From Dyadobacter tibetensis Y620-1 (GTDB lineage: Bacteria; Bacteroidota; Bacteroidia; Cytophagales; Spirosomataceae), in NCBI RefSeq assembly GCF_000566685.1, contig NZ_AZQN01000009.1:1-64000 (forward strand): a stretch of 64,000 nt of DNA. The letters run 5' to 3'. Position numbers and translations under genes: made by a program. A model generated the notes under the pieces. That model had not been told where the DNA came from. It saw only the letters and a program-made list of their open reading frames with translations, and ran no database searches. Positions 1-10,316 of the stretch are shown here, one piece after another; positions within the stretch are counted from its first letter, which is position 1; every line of letters begins with the position of its first letter.

Positions 1-1258
1 AACCAGCTCCAGCACTGGCTGTGATGCTATAAGAAGTCCCACTTACTCCACCTGTTATTACTCCTGTATTAGAAATAGTCAATCCTGAGGGTGATGACGA
101 GTAAGTGTAACTTGAATTATAATTGCTGATTGAGTGAGACGATGCAGAAGAACAGGAAGCCGCAGTAGTATTAATACTAGGAGTAGGAGGATTCTGCGCC
201 GGAGTTTGAGTAAAGGAAGCACTAGAGGTACATCCCATACTTGAGGTAGCAGTGATAATATAATTGGTTCCATTTACAGCATTCTCAATCTCTCCTGTTG
301 CCGAAAATATCAAGCCCGAAGGGACTGAAGAATAGGTATAATTAGGATTGTATACATTAAGAGTATGTTTCGAGTCTGACGTACAGGTGGCAGGGGCCGT
401 CACTCGTGCCACCGGAGCCAAAGGAGTAGGATACGCATCTTGCTTCGTAAAAGTGGCAGAAGTTGCAGAACAACCAGCTCCAGCACTGGCTGTGATGCTA
501 TAGGTTGTTCCGCCTACACCTCCAGTGATAACCCCGGTACTAGAAATTGACAAACCTGAGGGTGATGAGGAGTAAGTGTAGCTTGAATTATAATTGCTGA
601 TTGAGTGAGATGATGCAGTAGAACAGGAAGCCGCAGTTGTGCTGATAGTGGGAACAGCAGGGGTGGTACAAGCCGGAGTAATGGATTCAGAGCAAATAAC
701 TAACAAACTATAGGGGCTACTCGGATTACGTGATCCAGAGACACTAGCTGTAATCCGAAGTTGCTTAAATGGAACTGAACTTGAAACCCTGATCCTTGCA
801 GATGCTAAATTCGATCCTGTTAAGGTGGCTCCAGAAAGACTTGCACCTCCACATAACTGCGTGGCAGAATATACCAGAGGACGTCCCTCAGGTGAATTAA
901 AGGTGATCGTCTCTGGACTTCCATCCCCAATTTTCCCTATATCTAGGGTAATACTGGTAATAGACTGTCCAAAAGTTAGGGTATAAGCGGTAGGTCGTAC
1001 CTGGCCTTGTCCAAAACCTTCGCCTGTCATATTAAAACTTTCGCCTGAACTTACAGTTCCACAATAATTAGCACTGCGATGAACTTGTAGTACTCCTTCA
1101 CCATTTACAGCGGTCACATTAACTCCAGTAGCGGAAGTTCCCGTAGTCATATGTGTACAGGTTTGGGCAAATGTCTCAGTAGTATTGCACAGTAATGTGG
1201 CCATTAACAGCAAAATAACCAGGAATTTGGTCTGATAAATTTTAAAGATAGTATTCAT
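1..1258 (-). CDS. Secreted repeat-containing surface protein, N-terminal part (C-terminus beyond window)
   Basis: A reading frame opens at the ATG complementary to 1256-1258 and stays open to the left edge, so only about 419 N-terminal residues are visible. Residues 1-32 form a signal peptide (basic start, hydrophobic core, cleavage near TFAQ). A domain of about 170 residues follows, rich in Ser, Thr and Gly, and then tandem modules. Each module contains TTAASCS, a Ser/Tyr-rich stretch, PSGLSIS or a close variant, and GTTYSITA. The DNA repeat has a period of 471 bp (157 codons): the segment at 1 recurs at 472 in frame, and each period holds two diverged sub-modules. Such Ig-like modules are typical of gliding/adhesion proteins exported by the type IX system, but the sorting domain would be at the unseen C-terminus. 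Function is inferred from architecture only. Confidence 0.8.
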   Translation of the reverse strand, partial: MNTIFKIYQTKFLVILLLMATLLCNTTETFAQTCTHMTTGTSATGVNVTAVNGEGVLQVHRSANYCGTVSSGESFNMTGEGFGQGQVRPTAYTLTFGQSITSITLDIGKIGDGSPETITFNSPEGRPLVYSATQLCGGASLSGATLTGSNLASARIRVSSSVPFKQLRITASVSGSRNPSSPYSLLVICSESITPACTTPAVPTISTTAASCSTASSHSISNYNSSYTYSSSPSGLSISSTGVITGGVGGTTYSITASAGAGCSATSATFTKQDAYPTPLAPVARVTAPATCTSDSKHTLNVYNPNYTYSSVPSGLIFSATGEIENAVNGTNYIITATSSMGCTSSASFTQTPAQNPPTPSINTTAASCSSASSHSISNYNSSYTYSSSPSGLTISNTGVITGGVSGTSYSITASAGAG

Positions 1259-4108
1259 AAAATGTGTATTAGATGTGATATTAAAAATGTGTGGTTGTCT
1301 ATTCTGAATCCTTAAGTTCTTTTACCTTCGTTTTTTTAGGTTTTCGATATCCAGGAAGTATTCAAAACGAAGATTAGCTCCGAATTTCAACAAACAGGCC
1401 AAGACATGCAGCCCAATTAAAATTAGATCAATGGTAAGAGTAGATATTATTAATACTCATTAAGAAAAGTGTTTTAGTGTTGAAAATTTTTGATAATTGT
1501 TTCATCCCAGCTCGAGATACTTCGACGACAAAGACAATAATGTTGGCTCGGAATCAGATACTTGAAATTTGGGATTATGCTCTTTTGTTTAGTTCATATA
1601 GTAGTGTAGTAATATATAGTGATTATTGATTTTAAATTAGGATTGCATGTGTTGTTGAGAAAAAGAGTGAATCTATATCTGCGATCTCTTCCATATCCCA
1701 TTCATAATAGTCCTGTGGCCCTATTTTGCGGTTACCGATAGTTACTATCGCAGAGAATCCTATGAAAAGAGGAGCTTTTCTAGATGCGCTCTTAGGAAAA
1801 GTGATGGTTAATTATTAAAAGAATAGTCTCTCCCCAGGGCTGGAGAACCCGAGAAGATGGAATTTTTTTTGTGTGTGTATAATGAATCATATTAATCTTA
1901 TTTTTTATGTACTTTATTAATATTTACTTATCACAGAAAAGTAGTTACCCTATCCCAGAATCCTAGTTCACCCTCGTATACGTACACAAATAATTCTTCA
2001 GAAATATCTGGTAACTAATATTTCAGAATGCTCCATTCTCATAAACTCATTCTATTGATTACATTATATGGACTATATTACATTCACCGTATATTACAAA
2101 TACACCTCTGCTTATTGGCCTAACTATAGGCGGTCGCTAGGCGGTCGCTTCAACAAAATATTAGTATGATGTAGTCACTAAATCGAATAAATTTAATGAT
2201 ACAAATATAAAGCTATCACAAGTAGGCCATGAGGCACTAATTGATCTAAAAAGGGTGAGAAAATTGAGTAGACAGATGGCAAGGGTAAGAAAATAACATG
2301 AACTTCATAGGCATTTTCTAACTGATTTATATGGGACATATAGTTCTATTAAGTCTGATTATTCGTCAAATGAGAACGGTATCCCAAACTGTAAACCATG
2401 CGATGGGGAAGCATTTCAAGTTTCTAAATCGATAATTTGACGCTAAAATTGAGGATATTGAAGGTAGTCATCTGTCATTAAATGTTTAAAGCTTCCCATC
2501 TTACTAGAATTTATGTTAGTATTCTCATAGAAATTATATAAGTATCGACAGAAACCCAGTTTTTCATGAGATCGGCTAAAATATAACCCTCACCATTTAA
2601 AGGTTGACTGATACAGCCCCCCATTCATCTTTCGGATTCCAATAAGGAAGATTTAGTAACAGTTTTGAAAATGAATGAAAACACTCCATCGAGAGCTCAG
2701 TCCATCAAATGGAATTTGCATTCAATTAAATCCTTACACTATACAGCACTTCATGGAAAAATTATAATATTGAGATTCCAATTTACCGGTCAATATGGAA
2801 TTGACCGGAATAGGTACAAAGTATTCGTACCGGAGAAGCAAAGAGACTATGACGCAAAATTCTAGCATAACACCTGGGTTCTGACATTCTTCCTCACTTA
2901 GGAAATCAATAGTACAGAAACAGGATTATAATTATGATCCATTCTTTTCACTTATAGTAACAGATGATTCGCTGTGCTTTGGTGGAGGGATGCGAGGTAG
3001 AGTAATACTATTGTAAGCTCCCCTGTTTTAATACCTGACAACTAAAGTTGAAAATTGTCTAATAATACTTCATATAGAAATAGCCAATTATCAATTTAGC
3101 GACCTTTTTAATTATGATATAACCATTAACTTGATCTAATTAATTGATATCATAAACACCCGCAAATAGTGAAGGAATAGATTACTATCGTAATAGATAG
3201 TATAGTAATTACTCCACCAAACGTCCTTCCCCATAATTTTAGAGAAAATCATCTAAATGTGATCGTTTTATGCCAATTTATAGCACACATTTCAATCCAA
3301 CCCCCCTTTTTGAACGATCCAACCCCCTTATGTTAACCATGTAAATATCAAATTTGCAAAACAAAAATTGAAAAAATTGGATAGGTACTAGGAAACAAAT
3401 CCTATTCAAAAGGTAACATAAAGTAAAATAGAAAACCATTACTCCCAAATTCCTTAAGTCAGGTCTGAAATAGTGGTTTAGGAAATTTGGAACTAAATAA
3501 ATCAAAACACATTGTATCCCTATGTTCTTTCTGATGGATATCCTGCTATTTCTAACTGCAGAAAGTTCCGAATATCTTAAATATATGCTTAAACCCGGCA
3601 CATCAACTTATAAACCCGGTGGAAGATCAATATTCAATCAAGTACGATACACCTATTTTTCAAAGTTGGAAAAATATTTGATTGTATATTTCAATGAATT
3701 AATTACACCTAAACCAGATGCGTTATACAATTTAGGGGTTGATATATATTTATCAAAAGAATCGAATATATTCGAGAAAGAAAATTCTGTTACTCAAATT
3801 CAAGTGCAATATTATACAGCATTAATGACTATATAAAAGCTTAACATGTCATTAAACTTTATAAATTCTTACAATATCACAATCTGAACTGGTAATAATC
3901 TCAAAACCAGAGGATTAGATTCTAGTTAAGTTCAGTAGAATTTACTCTCCAACTAAATACCATCTATAAAATGAGAGTGACTTTATAAAGATGAAAAGAA
4001 AGGCTGACCTTTTAAGAATAAAGTGAGAGTCAAGATTCAGTCCATATGTCAGGGCTCTAGTTTTGAAAAGCATTATTACACTTCACACCGATATTACATA
4101 CTTTATTC
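1259..4108. other. AT-rich stretch of 2.85 kb without a convincing gene
   Basis: I see no recognisable gene here. Short ATG frames exist at 2665-2865 (+), 3278-3601 (-) and 3522-3836 (+), but the last two overlap on opposite strands and none resembles a known family. Visible structures are a tandem duplication of the 11-mer AGGCGGTCGCT near 2127-2150, a hairpin CGATAG/CTATCG at 1736-1750, and two adjacent inverted repeats (CCGGTCAA/TTGACCGG at 2786-2808, GGTAC/GTACC at 2813-2831). The promoter of the hybrid sensor at 4109 should lie at the right end. The region may be a graveyard of decayed genes or an old insertion. Confidence 0.5.
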
Positions 4109-7100
4109 ATGACTAAAACCTCTATCCATAAAATAATATTTCAGGTTGTCTTTGTATGGGCTATTGGCTATGCCATTCCAGCAAATTCCCAAAAACCGAC
4201 TCGTTTGGTGAAGACAAAGAACATACAGAGTGATAATGGCAAAATATTTGACACTGTGGTCTCAATAGCCAGCGACAGCCTAGGATTCCTTTGGTATGCC
4301 ACGCCTTCTGGATTGTATAGGTACGACTCCCATCAATTTCGAAAATTCGATAAAAGTGATGGCCTGTATTCGAATTATGTTAAACGCCTATTCACCGACA
4401 GTAAAGGGGATTTATGGGTAGGTACCTATAATGGATTGAATCGCTTCGATACCAGTTTGTCAAAATTTGAAAAATATATCTATGATGACCATCTGAAAAA
4501 TGGTTCAGCTCCAAATGATGTATTCAGTATCCATGAAGATAAGAGTGGAAAAATATGGGTCGGTACGGTAAGCGGTCTGTATAAATTAAATGATAGAAAA
4601 ACTGGAACCTTTATAAAAAAGATGTCCAATCAAGCCGTTTTTAGTATTGCCTCTAATAGTAATGGTGAACTATGGGTAGCCTCGGAAAGAGGACTAGTAA
4701 ATATGACTATCGATGGGATAACCTTGGCAACCTATCAAAATGAACCCCACAATCCTAAAAGTCTCAAAAGTAATATGGTAAAGGCGGTCTATGTTGATCC
4801 AAATAATACGCTTTGGGTAGGAACATATGACGGAACGGTCAGTAGATTCAACAGAAAAGAAAAAACCTTTAACCATATAATAATTCCTGATCCAAGTCAT
4901 AATTTTCAGAGTTTCGAAGTTAATACTATCACGAGCGGAGCACAGGGATCTCTATGGGTTGGGACAAACAATGGAGCATATAACATTAATATATCGACTA
5001 ATCATTATAATCATTATATCAAAAACCGAAGCGACTCAAAGGCTATTAGTGAAAACTATGTCTATTCGATCTTCGATAATGAACTTGGGCAAGTATGGGT
5101 GGGTACCTATAACTATGGAATAAATTTATTAGAAAGACCACATGTATTCAACTTTTTCCCTGAGGAAGCAGATAAAAAGGATTCAGATATAGGCGTAGTC
5201 AATTGTTTCACCAAGGATAAAACTGGAAACTGGTGGGTAGGCACAGAATCTGAGGGGATTAGTGTCATTGACGGCAATACAAAGCAAATCAGACCTATTC
5301 CAAAAATAAATCAGATACTGGGTTCCAATCGAGTTTTTACCATCTTTCCAGATAAAGATGGAAAAATGTGGATTGGCACTTATACCGGAGGCTTATCCCA
5401 GTTTGATCCAATAAATAAATCTTGGAGAACTTTTAGACATAATTCGGACTCGACATCCATATCATCTAACGACATACGTTCTATCCTTAGAGATAGTAAA
5501 AATCGACTTTGGATAGGAACTTCTTCGGGAATTGATCTATATAATGAAAAAAACCAAACCTTCCAGCATTATTTCCCAAGAAGTAAAAATCAGTACACTT
5601 TCACCATTTTTGAGGATTCTAATAAAAACATTTGGTTTTCTACTCAAAACGGAAGCTTCTATCTGGATCATAATGATAAAGTCCGGCCTGTAAGGATATT
5701 ATCCCCAATAAGTAATGTACCCGATTCTCAGAACTATGCCCTTTGCTTCCAAGAGGATCTCTCTGGAAATATTTGGGCAGGCACCTTCAAGGAAGGACTG
5801 AAAAAATTCAACCCATTAAGAGGAGCATTCGAAAGCTACAAAGGTGTGAAAGAACTTACACAAGGGAGTTTAAGCGCTATACAAGTAGATAGGGCTGGGA
5901 ATCTATGGTTGGCATATCTACACTCCTTGAAACAATTGAATATTAATAGCAACCGTGTGTTCACCTATTCCAGTTCAGATGGAGTATACAATAGTGCTTA
6001 TAACTGGAATGCTAGCTGGAAGGACAATACATCTGGAAAACTATACTTTGGAACATCAAATGGCATTTTATATTTCAATCCGGCGGACGTTCAAATCAAT
6101 CAAGTAAAACCAAAGGTTATTCTCACTGAACTGGAAATAGACGGACAAATAGTCCTTCCAATGGATAGTACCAACATCCTGGAAAAATCGATAGCATTCA
6201 CAAGTAGGATTGATTTAGAGCATACCCAAAATTTTATAACCATAGACTTCGCTGTTCTTAATTACTTACGATCGGACAAAAATCAATTTTCATATAAACT
6301 TGAAGGGGCCGATTCTAAATGGCGACCGTTAAGCAAACCGTCAGTAACTTTCAATAATCTATTACCTGGTACTTATACCTTATTCATCAAGGGTGCCAAT
6401 AATGACAATACATGGTCTATTCCCACTTCCTTAGAAATCGTCATTAAACAACCATTTTGGAAACGATGGTGGGCTATTGTCATTTATGCATTCCTTTTAA
6501 TAGGTCTTATACTACTAATTGTGCGCTTTTTCTGGATACGAATGACTTTTCGCCAGGCAGCAATAGCCCATCAAGCCAAGCTGGATTTTTTCTCTAATAT
6601 ATCACATGAGATACGCACCCATTTAAGCCTGATATCAGGGCCGCTCGAAAAGATTCTTGAAATCAGAAAGGATGATTACAAAATTGCTCCCTTCCTTATT
6701 ATCGCCAGAAATAATACTTCCCGGCTAACCTCCCTGGTAGGCGAACTACTTGATTTTACCCGCATAGATGATAAAAAGTTAAAATTAAAAGTAAGTGAAT
6801 ACGAGGTGGTCAGTTTTATGAAGAATGCTCTTTCCGTATTCGATCACCTCTGCCAGGAAAAAGGAATTACGATTACGCTTAAATCCAATATGGATTCCAT
6901 CTATATATGGGCTGACCAGTTTCAGCTGGAAAAGGTGGTATATAATTTGCTTTCAAACGCTATAAAATATATAGATCGTGGAGATAATATAAAAATCCGA
7001 ATAGAACAGTTGGAAAAAACTGTAAAAATTGATGTTATAGACAATGGACTCGGTATATCAGCCAAAAATCTTAAATACATATTTGAAAATTACTTTCAGG

Positions 7101-8140
7101 TGGCCGACGAATTGGGTAAAAATTCCGGCTATGGCTTGGGCTTAGCCCTTTCAAGAAAAATCATAGACCTTCATCATGGAAATTTAAAGGTGAAGAGTAT
7201 ACCAGCCACCCACGATTCCCTGGGGTATACATGTTTTTCCATCATTCTATTAAGAGGGAAAGAGCACTTCTCAGAAGCCGAGTTAGTCGAGAATCAATCA
7301 GTCAACCAAGTTAATGTTATAGCGGGGTCGCATAAATCATTATCCGAAATAGACGAAAACGATACAGACAATGACTGGATTAAAGAACAATCGATTCTTA
7401 TTGTCGAGGACAATCCTCAATTACGCGATCTCCTCCGACTTAGTCTACACCAGACGTATAGAATTTATGAATGTGAAGATGGGGAAGAAGGTTTGCAGCG
7501 TGCATTAGAGATTTTGCCAAACATCATTATTAGCGATGTTATGATGCCGGGCATGAACGGTCTTGAGCTGTGCCATGCAATAAAAACCCATATCACTACC
7601 AGTCATATCCCCATCATTTTATTGACGGCAAAAGCTTCTAACGAAGATATTCAACAGGGCTATCATCACCTGGCAGACCACTATATCGTCAAGCCTTTCT
7701 CCATGATAGAATTAGAATTAAGAATCAGGAATATACTGAATCATAATAAAATACTGCATGAAAAGCTAAACCATCCATCCAATGGGTTGTATTATGAAAA
7801 TGTGCGAATGAACAACATTGATCAAGACTTTCTTGCAAAAATGGCCTCGACTATTGAAGAAAATCTGACAGATCCGCAGTTCAATGTCATAACACTTTGT
7901 AAAAATATCGGGATAAGCAGGCCTGTACTTTACAGAAAAATCAAGGCACTTACAGGTATGTCTATCAATGAGTTCGCCAGAACCGTAAAATTAAAAAAAG
8001 CAGCTTGCCTCCTTCGCACAACTAATTATAATGTAAATGAAGTATCTGAATTGGTTGGATTCAGTGATAGAAAATATTTTAGTAAAGAGTTCAAAAAAAT
8101 GTTTAAAATGAATCCATCGGAGTATATTAAAGTACCATAA
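4109..8140 (+). CDS. Hybrid two-component system protein (sensor kinase, receiver and AraC-type DNA-binding domain)
   Basis: This 1343-residue protein joins a whole signalling pathway in one chain, the HTCS design Bacteroidota use to sense glycans and other ligands. Residues 1-28 are a signal peptide. About 40-660 form two Reg_prop beta-propellers with repeated W-V/I-G-T motifs. A Y_Y_Y domain follows (about 670-785), then one membrane helix (788-810). The dimerisation domain has the phospho-acceptor H833 in SHEIRT; the next residue is His where most family members have Pro. The ATPase lobe shows the N box NLLSNAIKY (about 946) and G boxes DNGLGIS and GYGLGLAL. The receiver (about 1095-1210) has phospho-acceptor D1143 in SDVMMPG, and an AraC helix-turn-helix ends the protein (about 1240-1343). 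No polysaccharide-utilisation genes flank it, so the ligand is unknown. Confidence 0.95.
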   Translation: MTKTSIHKIIFQVVFVWAIGYAIPANSQKPTRLVKTKNIQSDNGKIFDTVVSIASDSLGFLWYATPSGLYRYDSHQFRKFDKSDGLYSNYVKRLFTDSKGDLWVGTYNGLNRFDTSLSKFEKYIYDDHLKNGSAPNDVFSIHEDKSGKIWVGTVSGLYKLNDRKTGTFIKKMSNQAVFSIASNSNGELWVASERGLVNMTIDGITLATYQNEPHNPKSLKSNMVKAVYVDPNNTLWVGTYDGTVSRFNRKEKTFNHIIIPDPSHNFQSFEVNTITSGAQGSLWVGTNNGAYNINISTNHYNHYIKNRSDSKAISENYVYSIFDNELGQVWVGTYNYGINLLERPHVFNFFPEEADKKDSDIGVVNCFTKDKTGNWWVGTESEGISVIDGNTKQIRPIPKINQILGSNRVFTIFPDKDGKMWIGTYTGGLSQFDPINKSWRTFRHNSDSTSISSNDIRSILRDSKNRLWIGTSSGIDLYNEKNQTFQHYFPRSKNQYTFTIFEDSNKNIWFSTQNGSFYLDHNDKVRPVRILSPISNVPDSQNYALCFQEDLSGNIWAGTFKEGLKKFNPLRGAFESYKGVKELTQGSLSAIQVDRAGNLWLAYLHSLKQLNINSNRVFTYSSSDGVYNSAYNWNASWKDNTSGKLYFGTSNGILYFNPADVQINQVKPKVILTELEIDGQIVLPMDSTNILEKSIAFTSRIDLEHTQNFITIDFAVLNYLRSDKNQFSYKLEGADSKWRPLSKPSVTFNNLLPGTYTLFIKGANNDNTWSIPTSLEIVIKQPFWKRWWAIVIYAFLLIGLILLIVRFFWIRMTFRQAAIAHQAKLDFFSNISHEIRTHLSLISGPLEKILEIRKDDYKIAPFLIIARNNTSRLTSLVGELLDFTRIDDKKLKLKVSEYEVVSFMKNALSVFDHLCQEKGITITLKSNMDSIYIWADQFQLEKVVYNLLSNAIKYIDRGDNIKIRIEQLEKTVKIDVIDNGLGISAKNLKYIFENYFQVADELGKNSGYGLGLALSRKIIDLHHGNLKVKSIPATHDSLGYTCFSIILLRGKEHFSEAELVENQSVNQVNVIAGSHKSLSEIDENDTDNDWIKEQSILIVEDNPQLRDLLRLSLHQTYRIYECEDGEEGLQRALEILPNIIISDVMMPGMNGLELCHAIKTHITTSHIPIILLTAKASNEDIQQGYHHLADHYIVKPFSMIELELRIRNILNHNKILHEKLNHPSNGLYYENVRMNNIDQDFLAKMASTIEENLTDPQFNVITLCKNIGISRPVLYRKIKALTGMSINEFARTVKLKKAACLLRTTNYNVNEVSELVGFSDRKYFSKEFKKMFKMNPSEYIKVP

Positions 8141-8193
8141 CGGCAAACAACCTTTAAGAACCAGATGGAGATTTATAATCTCCTCCGTTGCCG
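8141..8193 (+). terminator. Nested inverted repeats after the hybrid sensor gene
   Basis: Directly after the stop codon there is an outer pair CGGCAA/TTGCCG (8141-8146 with 8188-8193) enclosing a hairpin GGAGAT/ATCTCC (8167-8172 with 8178-8183, five-base loop). No T-tract follows, so this may be a processing or pausing structure rather than a classic terminator. Confidence 0.35.
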
Positions 8194-8343
8194 AAAATAC
8201 TATCCGGTCTGTTTCTGGCGGGATTCGTGCACGTTGAACCCCTATTCTGGTGGTTCGAATATTCTTTCGCTGATTCACCGGATCGAATAAATAATTAAAA
8301 ATTCATACATAGACTACATCCCTTACAACAAACTATAGAAATC

Positions 8344-8991
8344 ATGCCCAATATATTAATTGCCGAAGATCATACGCTAATACGCATGGGTATCAAAATG
8401 CTTGTTAAAGAGGTATTAGGTCTCAGTTGGTTGGTTGATTTTGCTGCTGATGGAAGAGAAGTGAAGCAGAAGTTAAGTGAAAAATCATATGAAATGCTGA
8501 TAACCGAGATTAATTTACCAAACACCAATGGCTTAGATTTGATTTCCTCCGTACTTTCAGCTTTACCCACATGTAAGATCCTTATCCTTAGTCTTAATAA
8601 TGAAAGTGTTTTTGCTCACAGATTTTTAAAAATTGGAGCCTTAGGATATATTCAGAAATGCAATTCGGACGAGGAGCTAAAACGGGCCATATACCATATC
8701 AGCATGGGAAAAAGATACTTTACCGCCAACCAGGCCCAAGAGTTTTCTACTGCGTTTTTAAGTAATAATATTCTGAACCCATTTGAAAAACTTTCTGAAC
8801 GAGAATTCGAAGTTGCCTTATTACTATTAAATGGCAAGAGTGTTTTAGAGATATCCAATAGCTTATCGATCTGCGTATCGACAGTAAGTACCTATAGAGG
8901 AAGAATTTTCGAAAAACTCAGGGTAAATAATCTAATTGATTTTTATAATCTGGCACTTAAAAATCAAGTTATCGTGAATCATTATAACTAA
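8344..8991 (+). CDS. LuxR/NarL-type response regulator with Glu in place of the phospho-Asp
   Basis: The 215-residue protein has an N-terminal receiver domain (3-120) and a C-terminal LuxR helix-turn-helix (about 148-208, with LSEREFEVALLLLNGKS and STVSTYRGRIFEKL). The acidic pocket E8-D9 and a Lys in the expected place (YIQKC) are kept. The position that normally carries the phosphorylated Asp is E55 (LITEINLP). In other regulators a Glu here can mimic the phosphorylated state, so the protein may be constitutively active; that is inference. It lies 203 bp downstream of the hybrid sensor on the same strand, with no partner kinase of its own nearby. A shared 9-10 bp inverted repeat separates it from the convergent regulator at 9156. 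Confidence 0.9.
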   Translation: MPNILIAEDHTLIRMGIKMLVKEVLGLSWLVDFAADGREVKQKLSEKSYEMLITEINLPNTNGLDLISSVLSALPTCKILILSLNNESVFAHRFLKIGALGYIQKCNSDEELKRAIYHISMGKRYFTANQAQEFSTAFLSNNILNPFEKLSEREFEVALLLLNGKSVLEISNSLSICVSTVSTYRGRIFEKLRVNNLIDFYNLALKNQVIVNHYN

Positions 8992-9105
8992 TAACTATTT
9001 ACGGAGAGAATATCATACCTTTCAAAACCTTAGCTATTAGCTAAAGGAACCAGATTACACTCCTTGGATTCCATTAAATGGGCTTAACCAACCACAGTAT
9101 AAAAA

Positions 9106-9138
9106 TTACTACCGTAAGGATTCCCTCTACGGTAGTAA
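9106..9138. terminator. Bidirectional stem-loop between two convergent regulator genes
   Basis: A perfect 11-bp inverted repeat, TTACTACCGTA at 9106-9116 and its complement at 9128-9138, with an 11-base loop. It lies between the two convergent LuxR-type genes. A short A-run precedes it, which would be a T-tract for transcripts from the minus strand. Confidence 0.65.
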
Positions 9139-9155
9139 CCAACGAATCAACCTTG

Positions 9156-9779
9156 CTAACTTAACTTTTGACCTAAACTAATTATATTATCTACTTTCAT
9201 TTTCTTGAAAATATTCATTTTGATAGTGCTAATGGTAGACACTTTTCTATTCAACATCTTAGCGATTTCAGTGGTTCGCTGTCCCTTAATCAAATAACCA
9301 GCTATCTCGCTTTCTCTTTTGGTTAAGCTATTCTCTGATTTTACATGATAAACCCTTTCCATTGCAGCTTCATTGCGCATCAACAGATAAAGCAAATCAC
9401 AGCCAATATAGGGTTCGCCTTTTTTTAATTTTTCTATGCAGGACTCTAACTCCAATAGTTCATCTTGTTTGGAAAGATATCCCACAATACCGAGTTGAAA
9501 ATATTTAGGTACCATTTCCGCTACAATCTGATCGTCATAGACAATTATTGAAGAATGAGGATAAAATCGCTTTATAAAACCAAGAATCTGTAGATTGGTT
9601 ATTCCCTTTTGCTGACCTATAGAAACAATAATTAATTCGGGATTTTCATCTTTGAATTTTTCATAGAATGAAATCATACAACTGCCCTCCAAAGGGTTGG
9701 TAATTCCTGCCCTATTCTGTAGGACATTTTTAATCCCTGAACGTGTGATCGGATGTTTATCGATAATAGCAACTTTCAT
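9156..9779 (-). CDS. LuxR-type regulator with degenerate receiver domain
   Basis: I place the start at the ATG complementary to 9777-9779 (MKVAIIDKHP), which begins the receiver fold directly; a frame 15 codons longer exists but adds no domain. The 207-residue protein has a receiver-like domain (1-120) and a LuxR helix-turn-helix (about 142-200, SLTKRESEIAGYLIKG, STISTIKMNIFKKM). The phospho-acceptor position is S53 (LIIVSIGQQKG) and the acidic pocket is reduced to ID, so ordinary phosphotransfer is unlikely. The conserved Lys survives (YLSKQ). It probably acts as a phosphorylation-independent regulator or responds to a ligand. It is convergent with the regulator at 8344, which also lacks the Asp. 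Confidence 0.88.
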   Translation of the reverse strand: MKVAIIDKHPITRSGIKNVLQNRAGITNPLEGSCMISFYEKFKDENPELIIVSIGQQKGITNLQILGFIKRFYPHSSIIVYDDQIVAEMVPKYFQLGIVGYLSKQDELLELESCIEKLKKGEPYIGCDLLYLLMRNEAAMERVYHVKSENSLTKRESEIAGYLIKGQRTTEIAKMLNRKVSTISTIKMNIFKKMKVDNIISLGQKLS

Positions 9780-10169
9780 TTTAGTTATTATTTGGCGGAC
9801 TATAAAACCATCTCCCAGATACATTTTGTCATGAGAGGATATTTTCTAAATTCCAGGTGAAAAAATAATGATTCTACATACGATAATTTTTTACAATGAC
9901 CCTCACCTCAGAAGTAAATCATTACAGATTTGACCTTCTTTTTGGATTGTGGTCTGATTGTTAAATTATGATAGACAAACTTAGACTAAGTAGTCTCTGG
10001 ATAAAATAGCTAAGCAATTACCCTGCTGTAGTTTTTGAGCTACAGGTCTCATCCTGACCAAATTGATTGGTATCACCGTACAATATTTGAATATACTTCC
10101 ACCTATTAAAGCACATCGGGAATACATTGGGATTTAACCTCAATCCAAATAATTTTCTCCTATTTAAAA

Positions 10170-10207
10170 CCAAAAAAGGTTAGAACCTCACCTCAGTTTC
10201 TAACCTT
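10170..10207 (-). terminator. Rho-independent terminator reading leftwards
   Basis: A 10-bp stem (AAGGTTAGAA at 10176-10185 pairing with 10198-10207) with a 12-base loop. On the minus strand it is followed directly by a run of six T. It therefore suits a transcript coming from the hydrolase gene at 10573-11508, implying that about 370 bp beyond that gene's stop is transcribed. Confidence 0.6.
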
Positions 10208-10316
10208 AACAATTCATTACGCTATCCTTAAATTTCGACCGGCTTTCAGATTCAGTGAATTCCAGATCATTGATAATGGCCATTCGTTTTTCTAACTAAC
10301 AATTCTCGTCGAACTC

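Noticed and set aside
3278..3836. Two overlapping frames of 107 and 104 codons on opposite strands
   Set aside because: They overlap each other, lie in AT-rich DNA, match no family I know and have no plausible ribosome binding site or neighbours.
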